From Sulfurimonas sp. SAG-AH-194-C21 (GTDB lineage: Bacteria; Campylobacterota; Campylobacteria; Campylobacterales; Sulfurimonadaceae): 64,000 nucleotides of DNA. The notes beneath the pieces are model-generated. The model was not told the DNA's origin, ran no database searches, and was given only the letters and a program-made list of their open reading frames with translations. Position 1 is the stretch's first letter; every line of letters begins with the position of its first letter. The position numbers were made by a program, and so were the translations under genes. Of the stretch, positions 33,523 through 42,089 are shown piece by piece. The DNA is taken from NCBI RefSeq assembly GCF_029215985.1, contig NZ_JAEMVC010000001.1, positions 84,966-148,965 on the forward strand, in the 5' to 3' direction.

Positions 33523-34074
33523 TTGAAAAAAATTATACTTTTTACGCTACTCGCTACATCACTTTTTGCACAGGCTAAGGTTTATATGGGACTGGGTTAT
33601 AATCTTTATAATGAGAGTTATAGTTACTCTGCATCTGCATTACCTGATACATCTGATAATGCATTAAGACTAAAATTTGGGTACGGAATTAGAGAATCAT
33701 ATGCTGTTGAGTTTGCATTAAACTATATTGAACATGCATCTTACAATGAAACACCTGAAGCGGGGAAGGCAAAGTATGGTTTTAATATTGCACTTATGAA
33801 AGCTTTTGACTTAGGAATATATGTAAATCCTTTTATTAAGATAGGATTTGGTGCAGGTGTAATTGACACGTCTGGACTTTCAACACAATCTTTAGCGTAT
33901 GGTTCATTTGATGCTGGAACTGGATTTTTTATTCCTATAAATGATTTTAGTGATTTTGAAATTGCATATGAGTATAAAAATCTCTCTTATGAAAAACAAG
34001 ATGAACTTGATTCAACTATTCAGAATGCTTCTCATGTTAACAGTCTTTACTTCGGTTATAATATTAGATTTTAG
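33523..34074 (+). CDS. Small outer-membrane beta-barrel protein
   Basis: A 183-residue exported protein beginning at TTG (MKKIILFTLLATSLFAQAKVY, signal peptide cleaved near A18) with AGGA 8 nt upstream. The mature part alternates hydrophobic and polar residues in the way of beta strands (RESYAVEFALNYIEH, YGFNIALMKAFDL, IKIGFGAGVI) and ends in the outer-membrane signature YFGYNIRF with C-terminal Phe. About eight strands fit the length, as in the OmpW/OmpX-like group. The tail overlaps the truncated hydrolase by 11 nt, convergently. Confidence 0.85.
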   Translation: MKKIILFTLLATSLFAQAKVYMGLGYNLYNESYSYSASALPDTSDNALRLKFGYGIRESYAVEFALNYIEHASYNETPEAGKAKYGFNIALMKAFDLGIYVNPFIKIGFGAGVIDTSGLSTQSLAYGSFDAGTGFFIPINDFSDFEIAYEYKNLSYEKQDELDSTIQNASHVNSLYFGYNIRF

Positions 34075-34787
34075 AGATAAAATCTAATACTGCTGTTAAG
34101 GCTTTTTCTCGTATAGTGTCTTTCTCCACAAACAACTCATGGTAGGCACCATCTATCTGGTAACCCTTACAACTCTTCCCTACATTTTTACAAAATATAT
34201 TTTGAGCTTCTTTATTAACTATAACATCATTTTGTGCCTGAAGTAGCAGTACTGGAATTTTTATTTTAGATGCTTCTTCTACACTTTTAGCACTCCCTTT
34301 ACAAGCTTGATTTAACCATCTTACACTCGGACCACCTAGTTTTGCACTTGGTTCAATATCAAAAGCAATCTTACTCACTTCATATCTAATTTTGGAATGT
34401 GTTAAAGGATTAGCATCAAAATTATGTTCACTATCATCGTAAGATTTTTCACCAATGATATACCTATCAATATCTCTTTTTCTAAGTGCAACAACTTCAC
34501 AGGCTACATTAGTAATAGAAGAGAAAAGAATGTCAGGCTGATGCATAGGTGAGCTTAACACTAAGGCATTAAAGTCATTAGGATTTTGCTCCACATAAAG
34601 TGAAGCAATAGCACCACCCATCGAATACCCGATTAGTATCCGTTTTTTCTCTCTTGGTACATAGAGTGATACAAACTGTTTCATGTCTTTAACATAGTTT
34701 TCAAAATCGACTACATGTCCAAGCTGTTTGTCCTTTAGTAATCGTTGTGAATTTCCCTGTCCACGATGATCAAGAATATAAAATCTT
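34064..34787 (-). pseudogene. 5'-truncated alpha/beta hydrolase (lysophospholipase-like)
   Basis: The open frame reaches upstream to about 34780 (FYILDHRGQGNSQRLLKD) where it is closed by a TGA three codons after the murE stop. Family members normally have some 80-100 residues more at the N-terminus, holding the first strands and the HG oxyanion-hole motif; these are absent. The Ser (GYSMGG), Asp (LQAQNDVIV) and His (DGAYHELF) of the triad remain. An internal ATG at 34684 would give 206 residues but without the RGQGNS strand. Probably a decaying remnant, or translated from a non-standard start. Confidence 0.7.
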
Positions 34788-34792
34788 CATCG

Positions 34793-36085
34793 TTACAGGT
34801 TTAAAAGCTCTCTCACAACTTCTCTATCATCAAAGGGAAACTTCTCATCATAAATAATCTGATGCGATTCATCACCCTTCCCAAGTATAACAACGACTTC
34901 ATCTTCTTCTTGAGATTCAAGTGCTAACTCAATAGCTTTTTTTCTATTTAACTCTACTACAACATTACTTGTATCTTTTATGCCATCAAGGATATCTTTT
35001 ACTATACTCTCAGGGTCTTCATGACGAGGATTATCAGTAGTAATAAATACTTTTTTTGCCAAAGAAGCAGCGACTCTTCCCATAAGTGGGCGTTTGAGTG
35101 TATCTCTATCACCACCCGCACCAAAAACTACTATAAGTTCTTTCTCTTTAAGTGCATTGAGAACTTGTTGCATACCGTCTGGTGTATGTGCAAAATCAAC
35201 TATAACATTTGGTAGCACACAGACTTGTTCCATTCTACCACTTACTCCTGCAAAGTTATCAACTACATCTGCTATTTCTTCAAGCTTTTTATCAGTTATA
35301 AGATCAACTGCGGCAATTGCACCCATCAAATTATAAAGATTAAAGAAACCATGTGTTGAAGCCGTAAAGGGAACGATGTCAGCGAAATGCTGAATCAGTC
35401 CGCTACTTCCATCATTAAGTGAGTATGCCATAAGTCTATATGTCGACGGGTTTTCTATACCGTAAGTAAATGCATTTTTAAAATTAAAGTTTGCTCTTGG
35501 CTCATCTTTATTTATAAGTTTTTTACCCTCGTCTTGGAAAAAAGAGTTTTTCACATAGATATAATCTTCTAAAGTCTTATGATAGTCAAGATGGTCTTGC
35601 GTTATATTTGTTAAAATTTTAAGCTCAAACGTAAGCCCTTCAATTCTTTTTTGAACTATGGCATGAGAACTGACTTCCATGATGAAGTATTCACATCCAG
35701 CTTGTACTGCTTGATAAATGTGTTTGTATGTATTTAAAACTGATGGCGTTGTAAGTGTTTTACCCTCCGTCACTTCATCATTCATAAAGAGACCGCGTGT
35801 ACCTTGCATAGCTGTTTTATAACCCAAATCAAGTAAAAACGAGTAAATAGCACTTGCAGTAGTCGTCTTACCATTTGTTCCCGTAATGCCTACAATTTTT
35901 ATTTTATCTACACCAAAAAGTGAAGCTATATCTCTTATCTTTATAATTGAATGTGCTTTATTATCTAGTGCATTTTGAAGGTATTTTTCATTTTGAGTGG
36001 TGAGAACAAAAGCTGTCTCACCATCACACTCTTGAGAATTTTCTGTTACATATTTGTAGGCTTGGTTTGGTAGTTCTATTTTCAA
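34793..36085 (-). CDS. murE: UDP-MurNAc-tripeptide synthetase (meso-DAP-adding)
   Basis: Mur ligase of 430 residues that adds the third stem-peptide amino acid in peptidoglycan synthesis. ATP-binding loop GITGTNGKTTTA, central SSHAIVQKRIEG and the DNPR motif (TTDNPRHEDPE), which marks the meso-diaminopimelate-specific enzymes. The N-terminal UDP-binding domain is short but complete at its start (MKIELPNQAYKYV). It overlaps the upstream TPR gene by 4 nt (ATGA), so both are cotranslated. Confidence 0.96.
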   Translation of the reverse strand: MKIELPNQAYKYVTENSQECDGETAFVLTTQNEKYLQNALDNKAHSIIKIRDIASLFGVDKIKIVGITGTNGKTTTASAIYSFLLDLGYKTAMQGTRGLFMNDEVTEGKTLTTPSVLNTYKHIYQAVQAGCEYFIMEVSSHAIVQKRIEGLTFELKILTNITQDHLDYHKTLEDYIYVKNSFFQDEGKKLINKDEPRANFNFKNAFTYGIENPSTYRLMAYSLNDGSSGLIQHFADIVPFTASTHGFFNLYNLMGAIAAVDLITDKKLEEIADVVDNFAGVSGRMEQVCVLPNVIVDFAHTPDGMQQVLNALKEKELIVVFGAGGDRDTLKRPLMGRVAASLAKKVFITTDNPRHEDPESIVKDILDGIKDTSNVVVELNRKKAIELALESQEEDEVVVILGKGDESHQIIYDEKFPFDDREVVRELLNL

Positions 36086-36669
36086 CTATTTTTGCCTTTG
36101 GCTAATTTTTTTAAAAGTTTACCTAGAAGTTTATCACTTGGGTAGATACTCAATGCATTTTCTAAGTAAGTAAGTGCCATTTCTGCAAAATCATGTTCTA
36201 TAAGTCTATCAAGAAAATCAATAAAATCATCTTTTTGTGTGATAATTACACGAGTAGAAAACATTATATTTTCAAAAGTTTCTTTAAACTCAGCCCCATC
36301 TTCTAAAAGATTCTTAAAGTCACTGTATAAAATTCCATCTTCAAATTCTAAACGATCACGAAGAGGATCAGCAAAAACTTTACTAAACTTTTCTAAACTT
36401 CCATCGATGTTTTGCAAAATTTCACTCATGATAATATCTGCTTGTTCTTTGTCATCAACTTTAAGCACTTCGTAGTAGTCAAACAGTGCTTCAGCCCCAC
36501 CCTCTCCACTCATTGCCATCTCAGAGAGGATAACTCCGTTATAAGCTTCTGTAGAGTTAGGATATGTTTGTAAAACTTTTGCAAACTTTTCCAAAGCAAT
36601 TTTATAGTCTGCTTTGCTAAAACTGTCTTTTGCTTGTGATAATATTTGATATTTACTAATTGTACTCAT
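36082..36669 (-). CDS. TPR-like protein, unknown function
   Basis: A 195-residue cytoplasmic protein. The N-terminal part (QILSQAKDSFSKADYKIALEKFAKVLQTYPNSTEAYNGVIL) has two tetratricopeptide-like helical pairs, and a third possible one is at the C-terminus (MALTYLENALSIYPSDKLLGKLLKKL). The middle is acidic. It sits between a NifU-domain gene and murE with the start overlapping murE's regulatory region; probably an adaptor, but no partner is evident. Confidence 0.8.
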   Translation of the reverse strand: MSTISKYQILSQAKDSFSKADYKIALEKFAKVLQTYPNSTEAYNGVILSEMAMSGEGGAEALFDYYEVLKVDDKEQADIIMSEILQNIDGSLEKFSKVFADPLRDRLEFEDGILYSDFKNLLEDGAEFKETFENIMFSTRVIITQKDDFIDFLDRLIEHDFAEMALTYLENALSIYPSDKLLGKLLKKLAKGKNS

Positions 36670-36680
36670 ATTGGGAAAAC

Positions 36681-36956
36681 TTATAAATTATCTATATCAT
36701 TTTCCATACCAATTGGTACATTAATAACGGTAATTTCTGGGTGAATATCCATACGAAGCTGACGTTCAACACCGTACTTTAAAGTAGTACCACTACTACC
36801 ACATCCCACACATGCACCTTTGAGCTGTACATAAACAGCACCATTTTTAACTGTTATAAAGTCTATATCTCCACCATCTAGCGCCAATGAAGGTCTTACT
36901 TTATCTATAACAACTTTTACTGGGTCTAGTAACTCTTCATCTGAAAATGGAATCAT
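36681..36956 (-). CDS. NifU-domain Fe-S scaffold protein
   Basis: A 91-residue stand-alone NifU C-terminal domain (Nfu type) that assembles or carries Fe-S clusters. The cluster ligands are GACVGCGSS (C49, C52), preceded by the conserved IRPSLALDGGDIDFI-like helix (VRPSLALDGGDIDFI). It is the first gene of the NifU-TPR-murE unit. It may supply Fe-S clusters to enzymes such as the radical SAM protein in the window, but no link is shown by sequence. Confidence 0.93.
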   Translation of the reverse strand: MIPFSDEELLDPVKVVIDKVRPSLALDGGDIDFITVKNGAVYVQLKGACVGCGSSGTTLKYGVERQLRMDIHPEITVINVPIGMENDIDNL

Positions 36957-37039
36957 AATTATCCTTAAATTTTATATTTATTTTTTTGTATCATAAAATA
37001 TGACAATATCGCTTAACAAGTCATAAAATAATATATTAA

Positions 37040-38257
37040 CTATTCTTTTAAAGCCATAATATCATGCACATAAGAGGATTTTCTCATACCGATGAGTATA
37101 TAATCGATACTCTCGCGTTCTAATAAAAACTTTAAAGCACATTCTTGTAAAGATGAAGTACATGCATTAAGCTGTGCTTTTAATTGTACTCTTGTACTTT
37201 TAGAGCATTCATGTGCTACCATCTTTCTGTACTCTTTTAAAAACATATCAACATAGGTAAAGAGTGTCGCAAAATTCTGTTCATCCATACCTTCTAGACT
37301 TTTTTGAATATGAGGTATAATCTGAGAATATAAGAAACTGTCATAGTCTCCTATCCATCCATATTTATGCTTATTTTCATCTAACTGCTCTATTAGATTA
37401 TAAAGTGATTGTAACTCATCATTATCACTTATTTCAAGTAGCTCATTTAGATGATTATAGTACTCACTACTTTCATCATAATCTGCAAGTCTGTACATCA
37501 ACTCACCATCTTGAGCATTTAAAGGACGATTTACTAAAACTCTCAGTCCATTATTTTTAGCCCATGCTGCACATTTTAAACCCTCTGTCTCAAGCATATT
37601 TATTGGGAGTTGAATTGTTGTAAAACTATGTCTATCATTTCCAGCTATCTCAGCTGCTTTATCAGCTAACGTTATTAAATCTTCATAAGGTAAAAATTCA
37701 ATATCATTGTGTGCTTTAGAGAAACTGTTTGAACTAATTCCATAACTTTTAATAGTTCCATTTTCTACCTGCTCTTCAAGAGCCACAAATACATCAAAAA
37801 TTCTGTCAAACATATTATCTAGTGCTTCATCATGCGGCATTTTTTTGTTTAAGGCATTAAAAATATAATATTCAGGATTATGTAGTAAGTAGCAGTCAAT
37901 TGTAGTGAGTTCTAAACGCAGGAGTGACTTTTCTAGTTGGTCAAGCATAAATGACTTGCTTATAGAGTGAAAACAAGACTCAGAGTACTCTACAACATCC
38001 TCAAAAGGATCTTCTTTATGTGCTAACATATTTGAGCCTTGAATGTAACCAAACTTACTCACTATTTCAACTGCATCTCTTGTGTCATCATCAAAATGTC
38101 TCAGTGCTTTTGCAATAGCCTTTTCAGAAGCACCATCCATATAATTACTAGATGTGTCTATCAGTCTAACACCTGCTTCAACAGCATCTATAATAGCTTG
38201 TACATGCTCTGGGTTTTCGTCAGTTACGCGGTAAGTTCCAAATGCGAAATTACTCAT
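37040..38257 (-). CDS. Aldo/keto reductase family protein
   Basis: NADPH-dependent oxidoreductase fold of 405 residues, longer than the usual 280-330. The catalytic tetrad is visible: Asp and Tyr in RLIDTSSNYMDG, Lys in EIVSKFGYIQG, His in CYLLHNPEYY. A central extension (about 235-325; rich in Asp/Glu/Asn/Tyr) lies between the barrel halves, and the C-terminal FLLERESIDYILIGMRKSSYV is the cofactor-binding region. The family also includes inactive or auxiliary members. It is monocistronic, with a GAGAG ribosome-binding site. Substrate unknown. Confidence 0.85.
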   Translation of the reverse strand: MSNFAFGTYRVTDENPEHVQAIIDAVEAGVRLIDTSSNYMDGASEKAIAKALRHFDDDTRDAVEIVSKFGYIQGSNMLAHKEDPFEDVVEYSESCFHSISKSFMLDQLEKSLLRLELTTIDCYLLHNPEYYIFNALNKKMPHDEALDNMFDRIFDVFVALEEQVENGTIKSYGISSNSFSKAHNDIEFLPYEDLITLADKAAEIAGNDRHSFTTIQLPINMLETEGLKCAAWAKNNGLRVLVNRPLNAQDGELMYRLADYDESSEYYNHLNELLEISDNDELQSLYNLIEQLDENKHKYGWIGDYDSFLYSQIIPHIQKSLEGMDEQNFATLFTYVDMFLKEYRKMVAHECSKSTRVQLKAQLNACTSSLQECALKFLLERESIDYILIGMRKSSYVHDIMALKE

Positions 38258-38326
38258 TTTTTCTCTCTTTATAAAAGTATTTTAGAATTAGGAAGTCCTC
38301 TTTGATTGAGGGTAAAATTAAAGGGG

Positions 38327-38352
38327 TTAAACGCAGGATAACCTGCGTTTAG
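38327..38352 (-). terminator. Terminator of the rpmJ-rplQ operon
   Basis: AAACGCAGG-TTAT-CCTGCGTTT, a 9-bp perfect GC-rich stem, 17 bp beyond the rplQ stop codon. U residues are few after the stem on the minus strand. Confidence 0.6.
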
Positions 38353-38368
38353 ATTTAAAAAGTAGTAA

Positions 38369-38719
38369 TTATACTAGCTCGATAAATGCCATTGTAGTAG
38401 CATCACCACGACGAATTCTAGTTCTAATAATTCTAGTATATCCACCAGCACGATCAACATACTTAGGAGCGATTTCATTTACTAGTTTTTTAGTAGCTTC
38501 TTTACTTTGAAGCGCAGCAAATACTGATCTGTGAGCATTAGAGTCATTCTTACCAGCAATTGTGATAAGTTTTTCTACGTATGAACGTAGCTCTTTTGCT
38601 TTAATAGCAGTAGTTTCGATTTTTCCATGTTCTATTAACGAAATACTAAGGTTCATAAGAAGTGCAGCTCTATGTGTACTTGTACGACCTAGTTTACGAT
38701 ATCCATGACGGTGTCTCAT
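38369..38719 (-). CDS. rplQ: 50S ribosomal protein L17
   Basis: Large-subunit protein near the exit tunnel, 116 residues. The start [24 protein letters not shown] and the ending [24 protein letters not shown] are family signatures. It is the last gene of the rpmJ-rpsM-rpsK-rpsD-rpoA-rplQ operon, 13 bp after rpoA, and followed by a GC-rich hairpin. Confidence 0.98.
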   Translation of the reverse strand: MRHRHGYRKLGRTSTHRAALLMNLSISLIEHGKIETTAIKAKELRSYVEKLITIAGKNDSNAHRSVFAALQSKEATKKLVNEIAPKYVDRAGGYTRIIRTRIRRGDATTMAFIELV

Positions 38720-38732
38720 ATCTAATCCTCTA

Positions 38733-39731
38733 TTAAGCTTGTAAAGCTTCTATTTTCTTTTTTAACGCAGTAACTACGTCATCAGCTAAGTCAGCGCCAA
38801 CTGCAAAACCGAACTCTTGAACTTTTTCAACGATTTCATCGTATGATTTTTTTCCAAGATTTTTAACATTTTTCAAGTCATTTGTACTCATAAGTGTAAT
38901 TTCACCTATTAGTTTAATGTTTGAACGATCAAGACAGTTAAAACTACGAGCACTTAAACCTAAACTATCAATGTTAGTAGTTAGTTTTTTAAGATCTGGT
39001 GACTCTTCAACTCTCTCTATTGTTACAGGTGCTTTAATACTAATCTCAGAGTTAAATACAGCAAGTTGTGCGTACATAACTTCTAAAGAGTTTCTAAATG
39101 CATCTACAGGAGTAATTTGACCATCAGTTTTAATTCTTAAAATTACTCTTTCAAAGTTAGGATTGTCTTCTACAAGAACATTCTCAATTTTGTAAGTAGC
39201 GCTTCTAACTGGAGTGAAAAATGCATCTAAAGCGATATAACCATCTTCTAACTCTTCATAAGTATCTTCACTAGGAACATACCCAATACCTTGAGCAATT
39301 TTAATGCTAAAGTTAAGAGTTGAATCTTCATTTAAAGTAGCAAGTGGAGCATCTGGTGTTACCACTTCAACTTCATCGCAACTTAAGTCAGAACCTTTAA
39401 TAGTACAAGGGCCTGCGAAGCTATAGTTAACTTCTGTCTCTGTCGCATCATCATTTAGTTTAAAACGAATTTCTTTAAGATTTAAAATAAAATCTGAAAT
39501 GTCTTCAAGCATACCGCGCACTGAGTCAAACTCATGCTTAGCACCCTCGATTTTAATAGCAATTGGTGCATAACCAACTGAGCTACTTAATAGAAAACGG
39601 CGAAGTGGATGAGCTAAAGAGATAGCATAACCCGTTTCAAATGGGTATGCAATTATGTTAGCTTCATTTTCACTAATCTGTTCTACCTCAAACTCTTGTG
39701 GAGCAAGTGGAGTAGTTTTAATTTTTTTCAT
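38733..39731 (-). CDS. rpoA: RNA polymerase subunit alpha
   Basis: 332 residues: N-terminal assembly domain (about 1-230; [26 protein letters not shown]) and the C-terminal domain that contacts UP elements and activators (about 250-320; [37 protein letters not shown]). It lies between rpsD and rplQ, as in most bacteria, so subunit supply is tied to ribosomal-protein transcription. Confidence 0.98.
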   Translation of the reverse strand: MKKIKTTPLAPQEFEVEQISENEANIIAYPFETGYAISLAHPLRRFLLSSSVGYAPIAIKIEGAKHEFDSVRGMLEDISDFILNLKEIRFKLNDDATETEVNYSFAGPCTIKGSDLSCDEVEVVTPDAPLATLNEDSTLNFSIKIAQGIGYVPSEDTYEELEDGYIALDAFFTPVRSATYKIENVLVEDNPNFERVILRIKTDGQITPVDAFRNSLEVMYAQLAVFNSEISIKAPVTIERVEESPDLKKLTTNIDSLGLSARSFNCLDRSNIKLIGEITLMSTNDLKNVKNLGKKSYDEIVEKVQEFGFAVGADLADDVVTALKKKIEALQA

Positions 39732-39758
39732 ATATTAACGCCCTTTTTTTATTAATTA

Positions 39759-40385
39759 CTATTTAGAGTAAAGCTCAACGATTAAACGTTCTTCAACTGG
39801 GATAACAACTTCTTCACGCTCTGGTAAACGAGTAAAAATACCGTAAACCTTTTCAGCATCGATGTCAACCCAAGGAGCAAGACCAGTTTGGTTTGTTAAT
39901 TCAATTGCACGAACGATCTGTGCATTTGTTTTACTTGCTTCTTTAACTTCAATCTTTTGACCCGGTTTAACGCGGTAAGAAGGAATGTCAAGTTTTTTAC
40001 CATCTACTAAGATGTGACCGTGAGTTGTAAGTTGACGAGCGAATCTACGAGTAGATGCGAATCCCATTCTATAAACAACATTATCAAGTCTGCTTTCGAT
40101 AAGTGTAATAAGGTTTGTACCTGTATTTCCACTACGACGTTTTGCTTCTACGAATAAAGCACGAAAGCCTTTTTCAGAAACACCATACATGAATTTAGCT
40201 TTTTGCTTTTCATTAAGTTGTAAACCATACTCAGAAACTTTCTTACGTCTTTGACCATGTTGACCAGGACCGTAAGGTCTTTTTTCTAATGCAGATTTAC
40301 CCGCTAAACGACGCTCACCTTTTAAGTTAAGGCTTACACCGAATCTTCTTTCGATTTTTTCTACTGGACCTCTATATCTTGCCAT
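39759..40385 (-). CDS. rpsD: 30S ribosomal protein S4
   Basis: 16S rRNA-binding assembly initiator of 208 residues. It starts [23 protein letters not shown] and has the S4 RNA-binding domain at [31 protein letters not shown]. No cysteine cluster is present, so this is the non-zinc form. In E. coli S4 represses the alpha operon; a similar loop is possible here. Confidence 0.98.
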   Translation of the reverse strand: MARYRGPVEKIERRFGVSLNLKGERRLAGKSALEKRPYGPGQHGQRRKKVSEYGLQLNEKQKAKFMYGVSEKGFRALFVEAKRRSGNTGTNLITLIESRLDNVVYRMGFASTRRFARQLTTHGHILVDGKKLDIPSYRVKPGQKIEVKEASKTNAQIVRAIELTNQTGLAPWVDIDAEKVYGIFTRLPEREEVVIPVEERLIVELYSK

Positions 40386-40396
40386 CAGTAATCTCC

Positions 40397-40789
40397 TTAA
40401 ACTCTACGACGCTTAGGTGCGCGACAACCATTGTGTGGTAATGGTGTAACATCTTTCATAAATGTTACACGGATTCCTTCGATTGCACCAACAGCTTTAA
40501 CTGCAGTCTCACGACCTGAACCAGGACCTTGAACTTTAATACCAAGTTCTTTAATACCATGTACTTGTGCTTTTGCTACAGCATCTTCAGTTGCAGCTTG
40601 CGCAGCAAATGGAGTTGACTTTTTAGAACCCTTGAAACCAAGTGAACCAGCAGAACTCCAAGCAATCATGTTACCCATTTCATCTGTAATTGTTACAAGT
40701 GTATTGTTAAATGATGCAGCAATGTGGCAGATACCACGTGCAATATTTTTCTTTACTACTTTTTTTCTAACAGCTTTTCTTTTTGCCAT
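40397..40789 (-). CDS. rpsK: 30S ribosomal protein S11
   Basis: Platform protein of 130 residues near the mRNA exit. Typical blocks are [43 protein letters not shown] and the C-terminal [17 protein letters not shown]. It lies 11 bp after rpsM and 11 bp before rpsD. Confidence 0.98.
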   Translation of the reverse strand: MAKRKAVRKKVVKKNIARGICHIAASFNNTLVTITDEMGNMIAWSSAGSLGFKGSKKSTPFAAQAATEDAVAKAQVHGIKELGIKVQGPGSGRETAVKAVGAIEGIRVTFMKDVTPLPHNGCRAPKRRRV

Positions 40790-40800
40790 ACTATTAATCC

Positions 40801-41163
40801 TTACGCAGCGCCGACAGTCTTACGTTTACCCTTACGAGTACGCGCATTTGTCTTTGTTTTTTGACCACGACATGGAAGACCACGACGGTGACGAATTCCT
40901 CTATATGAACCTAAATCCATAAGAGCTTTAATATCCATAGCTACTTTCTTACGTAAATCACCTTCCACCATATGGCTTTTGCGGATTTCAGCAGTAATTG
41001 CAGCAACATCAGCTTCGTTTAATTCGAAAACTCTTTTGTTATAGTCAATACCAGTCGCATCTAAAATTAGACGTGAGGCATGAAGACCAATACCATAGAC
41101 ATACGTTAAACCGTACTCTATTCTTTTCTTTTTAGGTAAATCAACACCAGATATACGTGCCAT
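40801..41163 (-). CDS. rpsM: 30S ribosomal protein S13
   Basis: Head protein of 120 residues that contacts P-site tRNA and L5. Start [20 protein letters not shown], core [24 protein letters not shown] and a basic C-terminal tail (KRKTVGAA) that reaches the P site. It begins two bases past the rpmJ stop. Confidence 0.98.
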   Translation of the reverse strand: MARISGVDLPKKKRIEYGLTYVYGIGLHASRLILDATGIDYNKRVFELNEADVAAITAEIRKSHMVEGDLRKKVAMDIKALMDLGSYRGIRHRRGLPCRGQKTKTNARTRKGKRKTVGAA

Positions 41164-41165
41164 GC

Positions 41166-41279
41166 TTATCCTTGTCTTTGTTTATGTTTTTTAACTTTGC
41201 AGATTACTCTTACAACGCCTTTTCGTTTAACGATTTTACAATCGTCACACATCTTCTTAACTGAAGCTCTTACTTTCAT
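41166..41279 (-). CDS. rpmJ: 50S ribosomal protein L36 (zinc form)
   Basis: Thirty-seven residues: [19 protein letters not shown] then [18 protein letters not shown]. Zinc ligands are C11, C14, C27 and H32. It is the first gene of the rpoA operon in this genome, immediately behind a predicted promoter, whereas infA, its common upstream neighbour, is 9 kb away. GGACTAC precedes the start. Confidence 0.95.
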   Translation of the reverse strand: MKVRASVKKMCDDCKIVKRKGVVRVICKVKKHKQRQG

Positions 41280-41415
41280 AAGTAGTCCTTTGTTTATACA
41301 TCTTTGCTGCTCTTAGGCGCACAATTCATTGCTTGCCAATACTTTTATCTTTTGTATTGTGTACTGAAGATAGAAATACTCTAACTATTTTGTTAAAACA
41401 GCAAAGCGGATGGGA

Positions 41416-41421
41416 ATTATA
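41416..41421 (-). promoter_or_regulatory. Candidate -10 box of the rpmJ-rpoA-rplQ operon
   Basis: TATAAT in GGGTATAATTCCC on the minus strand, about 130 nt before rpmJ; T-rich upstream sequence and no -35. The leader contains a CAATAC..GTATTG hairpin. It shows that the operon has its own start after being separated from infA. Confidence 0.6.
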
Positions 41422-41456
41422 CCCAAACATATTTAAAACTTTTATTAAACCTTAAA

Positions 41457-41462
41457 TATAAT
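41457..41462 (+). promoter_or_regulatory. TATAAT 6 nt before a possible thioesterase start
   Basis: TATAAT, TGGGTT, then ATG at 41469. Transcription should begin at that ATG; a second ATG at 41502 has a Shine-Dalgarno (AAAGG) in the resulting 33-nt leader. Confidence 0.6.
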
Positions 41463-41501
41463 TGGGTTATGATTAAAATATATTATATTAAAGGCAAAAA
41501 T

Positions 41502-41957
41502 ATGAGAACTTTATCAGTCAAAGGGAGAGTTTATCCAACTGACTTAAACCACAATGGTGGTGTATTTGGTGGATGGATCATGGGGAAGATGGATAAGGCT
41601 GCTTCAATCTCTGTAGATGAAATAATCAAATGTGCCGCAGTAACTGTATCTGTAACAGATTTACATTTCAAATATCCTGTTAGTAATGGAGATATCTTCT
41701 ATATATACACTGAAATCTTACATATAGGGTATAGCTCAATATTAATTAATGTTGATTTTAAAATACGTAGTATAGATGAAGAGGATGAACTCTCCGAGTT
41801 AAAATCAGTTGTAGATGCTAAGTTTAAATTTGTGGCGTTAGAGAATAAAAAGAGTGTTGCTATTTGTGATCATTTACGACCTGACGCAACTGAAGATATA
41901 ATTGCAATGGCTTATACTGGTAAACATATGAAAGGAAAAAAGAAAATATCTCATTAG
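41502..41957 (+). CDS. Hotdog-fold acyl-CoA thioesterase (YciA-like)
   Basis: Cytoplasmic hotdog enzyme of 151 residues from this start. The conserved catalytic stretch is DLNHNGGVFGGWIMGKMDKAA, with Asn and Asp of the YciA/BFIT-like active site, followed by DLHFKYPVSNGD. The family usually begins M-R-x-L, so ATG 41502 (MRTLSVKG, preceded by AAAGG) was preferred over the in-frame ATG at 41469, which lies exactly at the predicted transcription start and would add 11 residues. Likely hydrolyses medium- or long-chain acyl-CoA. Confidence 0.85.
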   Translation: MRTLSVKGRVYPTDLNHNGGVFGGWIMGKMDKAASISVDEIIKCAAVTVSVTDLHFKYPVSNGDIFYIYTEILHIGYSSILINVDFKIRSIDEEDELSELKSVVDAKFKFVALENKKSVAICDHLRPDATEDIIAMAYTGKHMKGKKKISH

Positions 41958-42044
41958 AAACAACAAAATAAAATGTATACTAAGTTACAATATGGTAACA
42001 ATTATTGAAATTCTTATTACTTTAATAACTTTTTCAAATAAATA

Positions 42045-42053
42045 TGTTAAAAT
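42045..42053 (+). promoter_or_regulatory. Candidate extended -10 of the MCP-cheB-cheR unit
   Basis: TGT-TAAAAT at 42045-42053; the predicted start falls inside a tandem 8-bp repeat. Confidence 0.5.
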
Positions 42054-42078
42054 TCTTAAATTCTTAAATTCTTAAATT
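42051..42078 (+). repeat. Tandem 8-bp repeat (AATTCTTA) in the MCP leader
   Basis: Three complete copies of AATTCTTA in a row plus a partial fourth, spanning the predicted transcription start and the leader of the chemoreceptor gene, just ahead of its AAAGG ribosome-binding site. Confidence 0.8.
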
Positions 42079-42089
42079 AAAGGTAACCC

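Noticed and set aside
41469..41501. Longer thioesterase N-terminus from ATG 41469
   Set aside because: The first ATG would be leaderless; the second (41502) has AAAGG and matches the family start. Kept as an alternative.
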